DNA of 64,000 bases from Cryptomeria japonica (lineage: Eukaryota; Streptophyta; Pinopsida; Cupressales; Cupressaceae). Every line of letters starts with the position of its first letter. The first letter of the stretch is position 1. The notes beneath the pieces were generated by a model. It saw nothing but the letters and a program-made list of their open reading frames with translations, had not been told where the DNA came from and did not search any database. Below are positions 56,706 through 64,000 of this stretch, piece by piece. The stretch spans positions 1 to 64,000 of the forward strand of contig NW_026729305.1 of the NCBI RefSeq assembly GCF_030272615.1. Direction: 5' to 3'. Position numbers and translations under genes: made by a program.

Positions 56706-56717
56706 AAATTGATTATG

Positions 56718-57831
56718 TGTTGGCATTATGGATGAATTGATTATGTGTTGCATTGATGTTTTGTCATTGATGTCAACAATAGCTATTATGGTTGGTTATT
56801 GGTAGATAGGTTTTGGTTACTGATAGAAGATCTAGTGTTACTGATAGAAGAGACTATCTATTGGACACTTCTAGCATGTTTGGATCAATGGAGTATGTTT
56901 GATTTTATGTGTTACATGTTCTTGGAGCATGTTTTGGTTAGTTGGTATTGTCTTGGTAATTGGATTCTATCATACACTCTTGTAAACCCTTATCAACATT
57001 GTTTTAAGTTTTAACCGACAGATCTTTGGCATGGTGGACCTAGAATAGGTCTGGTGCCTATCTAGGTTATGGTCCGATATTATAATCACGTGTACTCTAC
57101 ATGTTATCGGGATGATTCGGGATTTTCTATGGATTGGTTAGTATTGTTTTGGTCTTAAGCTGACATGACATATCATTGTAATATGGATTTATGTAATGAT
57201 CTTATTGTAATATCTTTTAGGTGGCCGACCTAATTGGTTTAGGCCTTAGGGTTGGTATAAAATGATGTAAGATCTCATTGTACATCATGGTATAGGAATG
57301 GGGAATAAGTGTCATGGTCTTGAAATGAAATATCATATGCGAAGTAAGGAAGAGGTTAAAGGCCTCTGGTATTGAGCTTAACCAAGACTGTAATCAGACA
57401 TGGTAGATGCTATTTCTGGTAGTTCATTGCTCTGGATTATTGTCAATTTATCTTGAGGTGGTTATAACCTCTCTGTAGTCAGTGAGATTCTTTTGTAATG
57501 AGAAGTGCGCTCTAGGTAGTGTGCCTTCCAGCATGTGCAGGCCCCTCATTGTATCACATACTTTCTACAGAAGTATCATTTGACTGTGGGTAGGCTTCCC
57601 ACCATGGTTTTTCCCTTTTCAGGTTTTCCACATACAAATCATGGTGTTATGTGGTTTGGTTGCTTTGCATTGATTATCTGTTTCATTCCTAAGTTTTATT
57701 GCTTACCGATATATGTTTCTGCTTTACCGGTACTTAATCTGGTTAAAGGTTATTAAGTGGATTAATTGATATAGTCTATTAACAACAGATTCACCCCCCC
57801 CCCTCTTAGTTGTTCACCGGTTATCCTAACA
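56718..57831 (+). repeat. 5' LTR of Copia element D1, 1,114 bp
   Basis: Starts TGTTGGCATTATGG and ends GGTTATCCTAACA directly before the primer site. It has the shared Copia LTR block CACCATGGTTTTTCCC plus GGTTTTCCACATACAAAT (about 57599-57640) and a CACCCCCCCCCCTCTTAG tract at 57793-57810. Confidence 0.85.
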
Positions 57832-57832
57832 A

Positions 57833-57844
57833 TTGGTATCAGAG
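57833..57844 (+). promoter_or_regulatory. Primer binding site of D1
   Basis: TTGGTATCAGAG, complementary to the 3' end of initiator tRNA-Met, one base after the LTR. Confidence 0.88.
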
Positions 57845-57889
57845 ATTTGGTCCTCTTTTGCAGAAGCTTAACCGCTTCAGGTAGATCCT

Positions 57890-58543
57890 ATGGAAAGTAA
57901 TCCATCAGCAACTATTTTCAGAAGAGAAATCCCTAAGATTGATGGAACAAATTATGGGATATGGAAAATTCAAATGGAGACTCATCTTAGATGTCTTAAC
58001 AAGGATAATTGCGATATCACTGAGAAAGGATACACAACTTATGATCCGGTATATGGAAATCCTGCTCCTACAGACTTGGATAAGAATATTAAAAATGATT
58101 GCAGAGCTAGAGAAGCCCTCTTGTGTGCACTTACTGATCAACAAATCATGGGATTGACTGATAAATCATTGGCAAAGGTGATGTGGGATAAATTGAAAAT
58201 TCTAAATGAAGGTGATCCTACTGTCAAAATTACTAAACTTGATGGTTACCGGGTAAGATATGAAAACTTGAAGATGGAAGATAATGAAAGAATTGTTGTG
58301 TTTATGGAAAGAGTAAATGAGATTGTTATGGGAATTCAATTTTGTGGAAGATCTTTGAGTGAAGATGAAATAGTTTCCAAAGTCTTGAGAGCCCTTCCAC
58401 CAGCTTACAAGATGAAGGCAACTGCAATTAATGAGTTGAGAACACTTTAGTTAATAGAGACATTTTGATTGGGAAATTATTTGCTTTCGAGCTTGAAGAA
58501 TTTGGACCTTTTGGAGCCACAAAATTTGAACCTGCTTTTCATG

Positions 58544-58577
<34 letters not shown>

Positions 58578-59046
58578 TACAGAATAAAGTAATTGGAAAG
58601 CCTTATATGCAAAAGAATTGGAAGATATGAGGAAAGAAGATGAAGAATTTGAGCAACTTGAAGCCTTATTTTCTAAAAGAGTACCTAAACGACCGACAAG
58701 AAGTAAGTATGAAGGAAAAACACCTTTTAAATATTTTACATGTAATAAGATTGGTCATTTTGCATCTAGTTGTCCTGAAAGGAATGCAATATTTGAGGAA
58801 AGAGTTAAGAAATAATTTAAGCCTAACCAAAATAGTTATAGATTCAAGAAAAGTAAACAATGCTACATAGCAGATGAGGAAGGAGTAAGTGATGACTCTG
58901 GGGATGAACCGACAAAAGAATCTACTAGTGGATCCGACAATGGAAAGGAATGGGTGTTCTATGCTTTAAAGGAAGATGAACTAGAACCAGCTACCATGAA
59001 AGAAGAAAAAGCCCTGACAAAAAAATTTGAAAATAAGGATGAATAG
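57890..59046 (+). pseudogene. Copia gag of D1, frameshifted
   Basis: Start ATG at 57890 (MESNPSATIFRREIPKIDG). The gag domain is open for 186 residues with KIDGTNYGIWKIQMETHL, ALTDQQIMGLTD, VRYENLKMEDNE and LRALPPAYKMK. A 10 bp deletion compared with D2 near 58446 causes the stop at 58448-58450; the frame changes until a (TCA)n run at 58543-58577. The knuckle region 58730-58790 reads YFTCNKIGHFASSC, so the first Cys of the CCHC motif is lost. An acidic tail ends before protease. Confidence 0.88.
58543..58577 (+). repeat. (TCA)n microsatellite in gag of D1
   Basis: About 11-12 TCA units encoding a Ser run; D2 has only about four at the equivalent place (61966-61980). Confidence 0.9.
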
Positions 59047-59285
59047 GTAATTGATAGTGGATGCTCACATTATATGACTGGAGATAAAGCAAAATTTCTT
59101 TCCCTGCAAGAATACAATGAAGGTCAAGCCAGATTTGGAGATGACAATGCATGTTTGATCAAAGGTAGAGGTACTATTTCTCTGGATGGTAAGCATAATA
59201 CTGAAAATGTCTATTATGTAGAAGGTTTAAAGAATAATCTTTTGAGTGTTGGTCAATTGGTAGGCAAGGGTTTCCAACTTTAGTT
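59047..59285 (+). pseudogene. Copia protease of D1
   Basis: VIDSGCSHYMTGDKAKF (active site DSG) follows a TAG at 59047-59049 that stands where D2 has Trp. Then LDGKHNTENVYYVEGLKNNL and LLSVGQL, ending in a stop at 59281-59283 before the integrase part. Confidence 0.82.
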
Positions 59286-60465
59286 TAAAGATAGAAAATG
59301 CAAAATCATTAACAACACTAGTTTGGAGATTGCAACCAGTATTCAGACTAGAGGTAATATCTTTCACTTGAACATTGGTAATAAGACATGTTTGATTGTT
59401 CATATTGATGAGAGTTGGTTATGGCATAAGAGGTAGTGTCATGTTAATTTTTATTGTATTGTTAAGATAGTTTCAACTAAGGCAGTTAGAGATATACCTA
59501 AGATTGTGAAGCCTCATAATCCGGTATGTAAAGAATGTCAAATGGGAAAGCAAGTTAGAACTTGTTTTAAGAGCATACAAGATAAATCTAATGATGTTAT
59601 TGATTTGATTCACACTGACTTATGTGGTCCTGCAAGGACTAGAAGCTTTCAAGGTGATAGGTATTTCATGTTGATTATTGATGACTATTCTAGGATGATG
59701 TGGGTGACTTTTCTTAGGGAGAAGTCTGAAGCCTTTGAGAAATTGAAGATCTTTAAAGCAAAGGCTGAAACAAAAATTGGATTGAAAATAAAATGTCTAA
59801 GATTAGATCAAGGCAGTGAGTTCACTTCTCATGAATTTAACAGTTATTGTGAGACAAATGAAATTAGGAGACAATTATTTGCACCTTGGACTCCTCAGTA
59901 GAATGGAGTAGTGGAAAGAAAGAACAAAACCATCTTGGATGCAACAAGATCTATGATGATGAAAGCCAAATTGCCTCACATCTACTGGAGAGAAGCAGTG
60001 AGTACAACACTACATTCAACAGAATTCACATCAAAGGTGAAATCGGTAAGACCCCTTATGAACTATGGTTTGGACATACACCTACTGTTAAATATTTTAG
60101 AATTTTTGGAAGTAAATTCTATATCAAAAGAGATGATTCAATTGGAAAGTTTGATCCTAGATGTGATGAAGGGATATTTTTTGGTTATTCAATTTGAAGC
60201 AAAGCATATAGATGTTGTAAAAAAAGATTGCATAAAGTTGTGGAGAGTGCTAATGTGAAAGTGGATGAGCAGTACATAAATAAATCTATATCATATGACA
60301 GGGAACTGACAGTGAAAAGGATCATAACTGAACTGGCAATGCCTCAACCGGTACAAGAAACTGAGACAGTTACAACGACACAATCAGAAAATTCAACTGT
60401 GATTGATGATCAGAGCAGTGAACTTGAAATTCACAAAACAACAAGGTATGTCTCATTTCTCTAAT
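59286..60465 (+). pseudogene. Copia integrase of D1, decayed
   Basis: Finger: WLWHKR, then a stop, CHVNF and CKECQMGKQ. Core open 59506-59901: LIHTDLCGPA (first D), DDYSRMMWVTFLREKSEAF, CLRLDQGSEFTS (second D). A stop at 59899-59901 replaces the Gln before NGVVERKNKT (E, 59902 on). A frame change near 60010 follows; then GKTPYELWFGHTPTVKYFRI and FGSKFYIKRDDS, and the C-terminal tail to 60464. All three acidic residues can still be seen in pieces. Confidence 0.88.
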
Positions 60466-60469
60466 TGAA

Positions 60470-61217
60470 CCGACATCTGTTATTGAAGCTTGTAAAGATA
60501 AACATTGGTTAAAGGCTATGGAAGATGAATTAGATCAGATAGAGAAGAATGAGACTTGGACTTTAGTTCTCCGGCCTAAAAATAAGAATGTTATTGGAAC
60601 TAAATGGGTTTTTATAAATAAACTGAATGAGGAGGGTCAAGTTGTAAGAAACAAGGCTAGATTGGTTTGTAAAGGATATTCTCAAACAAAAGGAATTGAT
60701 TATGGTGAGACATTTGCATCTATAGCTAGAATTGAAGTTGTTGGACTATTTCTTGCTTATGCATCTTATAAGAACTATAAGGTTTATCAAATGGATGTTA
60801 AATGTGCATTTTTGAATGGTTAACTTGAGGAAGAAGTATACATTGAGCAACCTGATGGACTTTCACTGACAAATGATAAAGATATGGTTTGCAGATTAAA
60901 GAAAGCTTTATATGGATTGAAACAAGCTCCTAGAGCTTGGTATGCAAGGTTGGATAAATATCTTTTGAAGCTTGGTTTTACTAAAGGCAGTGCTAATAGT
61001 AATTTATATTATAAATTATTGATGATGATATTCTGATTATTGAAGTATTTGCTGTTGATATCATTTTTGGAGGAGAAGATAAATTGTGCATGGAATTTTC
61101 TAACAACATGAAGAATGAATTTGAAATGTCCATGATTGGTGAGATAAAAATTTTCTTAGGTATGTAGATTAATCAACCTGACAAAGGAATCTTTATCTGT
61201 CAAACTAAGTATCTAAG
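60470..61217 (+). pseudogene. Copia reverse transcriptase of D1, truncated
   Basis: [38 protein letters not shown] (first D) up to a stop at 60821-60823, then [10 protein letters not shown] and [18 protein letters not shown]. After a frame change near 61018 the catalytic loop reads EVFAVDIIFGG where B has [11 protein letters not shown], so the first Asp of the pair is lost. Coding similarity ends at about 61217 in the region just before where the RNase H part would begin. Confidence 0.88.
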
Positions 61218-61247
61218 TGATAAATTATTCACCAGTTAGCCTAAAAA

Positions 61248-61260
61248 TTGGTATCAGAGC
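61248..61260 (+). promoter_or_regulatory. Primer binding site of D2
   Basis: TTGGTATCAGAGC, the initiator tRNA-Met site, after a short LTR-end remnant. Confidence 0.85.
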
Positions 61261-61304
61261 TTTGTTCCTCTTTTGCAGAAGCTTAACTGTTTGAGGTAGA
61301 TCCT

Positions 61305-62450
61305 ATGGCAACTAATCCACCAACAACTATTTTCAGAAGAGAAATCCCTAAGCTTGATGGAACAAATTATGGGATATAGAAAATTTGAATGGAGACTCAT
61401 CTTAGATGTCTTGGCAAGGATATGTGGGAGATCACTGAGAAAGGATACACACCTTATGATCTGACTTCTGGCAATCCTGCTACTACAGACGTGGATAAAA
61501 ATATTAAAAATGATTGCAGAGCTAGAGAAGCTCTCTTGTGTGCACTTATTGATCAATAGATCATGGGATTGACTGATAAATCATCGACTAAGGTTATGTG
61601 GGATAAATTGAAAACTCTGAATGAAGGTGCTCCTAGTGTCAAAATTTCTAAACTTGATGGTTACCGGGTAAGATATGAAAACTTGAAGATGGAAGATAAT
61701 GAAAGAATTGTTGTGTTTATGGAAAGAGTAAATGAGATTGTTATGGGAATTCAATGTTGTGGAAGATCTATGAGTGAAAATGAAATAGTTTTGAAAGTAT
61801 TAAGAGCCCTTCCACCAGCTTACAAGATGAAGGAAACTACAATTAATGAGTTGAGAACAATGGCAAACACTTTAGTTAACAAAGACATTCTGATTGGGAA
61901 ATTATTTGCTTTTGAGCTTAAAGATTTTGGACCTTCTAGAGATGCAAAATCTGAACCTACTTTTCATGCATCATCATCATCTACCGGCAAAAATGATTGG
62001 AAATCCTTATATGCAAAATAATTGAAAGATATGAGAAAAGAAAATGAATAATTTGAGCAACTTGAAGTCTTATTTGCTAGAAGAGTACCTAAGGGATCGA
62101 CAAGAAGTAAATATGAAGGAAAAACACCTTTTAAATGTTTTGCATGTAATAAGATTGGTCATTTTGTATCTAGATGTCCTGAAAGGAATGCAAGGTTTTA
62201 GGAAAGAGTTAAGAAATCATTTAAGCCTAACCAAAATAGATATAAATTCAAGAAAAGTAAACAATGCTACATAGCAGAAGAGGAAGGAGTAAGTGATGAC
62301 TCTGGGGATGAACCGACAAAAGACTCTGCTAGTGGATCCAACAATGGAAAGCAATGGGTGTTCTATGCTTTAAAGGAAGATGAACCGGAACCGGCTATCA
62401 TGAATGAATAAAAGGCCATGGCAGAAAAAGTTGAAGATAAGGATGAATGG
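61305..62450 (+). pseudogene. Copia gag of D2, decayed
   Basis: ATG at 61305 (MATNPPTTIFRREIPKLDG) starts the frame; stops at about 61377, 61386 and 61558 lie at positions where Trp or Gln is usual. 61563-62021 is open (GLTDKSSTKVMWDKL to SLYAK). The zinc knuckle CFACNKIGHFVSRC (about 62136-62177) is complete, unlike in D1. Further stops at 62019, 62049 and 62199. Confidence 0.87.
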
Positions 62451-62660
62451 GTAATTGATAGTGGATGCTCACTTCATATGACTGGAGATAAAGGAAAAAT
62501 TGTATCCCTGCAATAATACAATGGCAGTAAAGTCAGATTTAGAGATGACAAAGCATGTATGATCAAAGGTAGAGGTACTATTTCTCTAGATGGTAAGCAT
62601 AATACTAATAATTTTCTATTATGTTGAAGGTTAAAGAATAATATTTTAAGTGTTGGTCAA
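62451..62660 (+). pseudogene. Copia protease of D2
   Basis: WVIDSGCSLHMTGDKGK (active site DSG) at about 62448-62497, a stop at about 62513, LDGKHNTNN and a frame break near 62612. Confidence 0.8.
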
Positions 62661-63829
62661 TTGGTGGACAAGGGTTTCCAACTTCATTTTAAAGATAAAA
62701 AATGCAAAATCATTAACAAGACTAGTTTGGAGATTGCAACCAGTATTCAGACTGGAGGTAACATCTTTCACTTGAACACTGGTAATAAGACATGTTTGAT
62801 TGCTCATATTGATGAGAGTTGGTTATGGCATAAGAGGTTGTGTCATGTTAATTTTTATTGTATTGTTAAGATCAGTTCAACTAAGGTAGTTAGAGATATA
62901 CGTAAGATTATGAAGCCTCATAATCCGGTATGTAAGGAATGTCAATTGGGAAAGCAAGTTAGAACTTATTTTAAAAGCATACAAGATAAATCTAATGATG
63001 TTCTTGATTTGATTCACATTGACTTATATGGTCCAACAAGGACTAGAAGCTTTCAAGGTGATAGGTATTTCATGTAAATTATTTATGACTATTCTAGAAT
63101 GATGTGGGAAAAAAGTCTGAAGCCTTTGAGAAATTCAAGATCTTTAAAGAAAAGGTTGAAATAGAAACTGGATTGAAAATCAAATGTCTAAGATCAGATC
63201 AAGGCGGTGAGTTCACTTCTCATGAATTTATCAGTTATTGTGAGACAAATGGAATTAGGAGACAATTATCTACACCTCGGACACCTCAGCAGAATGGAGT
63301 AGTGGAAAGAAAGAACAAAACCATTTTGGATGTAGAAAGATCTATGATGATGGAAGCCAAATTGCCTCACATCTACTGGAGAGAAGCAGTGAGTACAATA
63401 GTCTACACATTCAACATAGTTCACATAAAAGGTGAAACCGGTAAGACCCCTTATGAATTATGGTTTGGACATACACCTACTGTTAAATATTTCAAAATTT
63501 TTGGAAGTAAATGCTATATCAAAAGAGATGACTCAATTGGAAAGTTTGATCCTAGATGTGATGAAGGGATATTTCTTGGTTATTCAATTCAAAGAAAAGC
63601 ATATAGATGTTATAACAAAAGATTGCAGAAAATTGTGGAGAGTGTTAATGTGAAATTGGATGAGAAGTATAGAAATCAATCTATATCATATGACAGGAAA
63701 CCAACAGTGGAAATGATCATAACTGAACTGACAATTCCTCAACTAGTTCAAGAAACTAAAACAATTACATCGACACAATCAAAAAATTCAACTGTGATTG
63801 ATGATCAGAGCAGTGAACCTGAAGTTTAG
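62661..63829 (+). pseudogene. Copia integrase of D2, two breaks
   Basis: 62661-63077: finger WLWHKRLCHVNF and CKECQLGKQ (H, H, C, C complete), then LIHIDLYGPT (first D) and a stop after DRYFM. 63104-63829 open for 241 residues: a short deletion removed the VTFLRE-like part, then CLRSDQGGEFTS (second D), QQNGVVERKNKT (E), YWREAV, GKTPYELWFG, FGSKCYIKRDDS and a tail. Stop at 63827-63829. Confidence 0.9.
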
Positions 63830-64000
63830 AAGACACCAAGGTATGTAAGGTTAAATCATTTTGTAGATCAAATCATTAGAGATAGGAACAAGGGAGTTAT
63901 GACAAGAAGAAGACTGGCAAATGAAGAGGTATGTCTTATTTCTCTAATTGAATTGGCATTTGTTATTGAATCTTGTAAGGATAAACAATGGTTAAAGGCT
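63830..64000 (+). pseudogene. Start of Copia reverse transcriptase region of D2, cut by window end
   Basis: TPRYVRLNHFVDQII then [20 protein letters not shown] and ESCKDKQWLKA match the integrase-RT linker of B and D1. RT proper would begin about 30 bp on. Confidence 0.8.

Larger units (their letters stand above)
51781..56717 (+). mobile_element. Gypsy (Tat-like) element 'C', leader and gag, cut by D1
   Basis: Main visible part of C: end of LTR and leader (to about 54640), then gag and a gag-protease joint to 56705. The rest of pol and the 3' LTR lie beyond the Copia insertion and outside the window. The conserved leader block near 53000 and the gag motifs tie it to elements A and H. The exact LTR end and primer site could not be located. 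Confidence 0.75.
56718..61217 (+). mobile_element. Ty1/Copia element 'D1', truncated in RT
   Basis: 5' LTR, initiator-Met primer site, gag, protease, integrase and most of RT, in Copia order. The RT stops being recognisable at about 61217 and is joined to the last bases of a related LTR and primer site of D2, so the 3' part of pol, RNase H and the 3' LTR are missing. It is inserted into element C. Confidence 0.85.
61218..64000 (+). mobile_element. Ty1/Copia element 'D2', joined directly to D1, runs off the window
   Basis: Begins with only about 30 bp resembling the LTR end (CACCAGTTAGCCTAAAA) and a primer site, then gag, protease, integrase and the start of RT. It is clearly related to D1 along its length but differs at many positions, so it is not a recent exact duplicate. 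Confidence 0.83.

Overview
This window is repeat DNA from a large plant nuclear genome. It is AT-rich, holds no convincing host gene, and is built almost entirely of nested LTR retrotransposons with plant-type Ty1/Copia and Ty3/Gypsy (Tat/Ogre-like) polyproteins. The very large nested intergenic block and the protein flavour fit a gymnosperm such as a conifer; that taxonomic guess is an inference. I saw no rRNA, tRNA or CRISPR array.

Layout, using my own labels. (1) 1-5476: 3' part of a plus-strand Copia element 'E', with a long decayed ORF of unknown function and a complete 926 bp 3' LTR. It is interrupted by a 1,498 bp solo LTR 'G' (2332-3829, TSD CAAGG) and carries a ~490 bp tandem duplication. 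(2) 5477-~7216: minus-strand Copia remnant 'F' (RT and RNase H), into which E and C are inserted. (3) ~7217-7413, 20706-21168 and 51781-56717: pieces of one plus-strand Gypsy element 'C', whose LTR/leader was split by A and H. (4) 7414-20705: complete 13.3 kb minus-strand Gypsy element 'A' (1,041 bp LTRs, TSD ATATA, PBS, PPT, gag-PR-RT-RNH-aRNH-IN). (5) 21169-51780: plus-strand Gypsy element 'H'. Its 5' LTR is interrupted by the complete 6.65 kb minus-strand Copia element 'B' (22292-28942, 1,062 bp LTRs, TSD TTGTG), its pol by a Copia-type solo LTR 'J' (37837-39361, TSD CTCTT), its antisense ORF by a 3' truncated retroposon 'K' (43825-44597), and its 3' LTR by a 4.1 kb element 'L' (46879-50998). 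(6) 56718-64000: plus-strand Copia 'D1', inserted in C, joined head to tail to a second related copy 'D2' without a full LTR between them.

The coding parts work only as self-contained transposon modules: gag for the particle, aspartic protease, reverse transcriptase/RNase H for cDNA synthesis, integrase for insertion. Nearly all carry frameshifts or stops; the best preserved is the 515-residue RT-RNase H ORF of B. The least ordinary items are an antisense plant-mobile-domain (PMD) type ORF downstream of integrase in H, clusters of a near-palindromic TCGTACGA motif placed alike in the leaders of A and H, a leader block shared by A, H and C, a 37 bp hairpin minisatellite inside L, doubled polypurine tracts in E and B, and the unrecognised E ORF.
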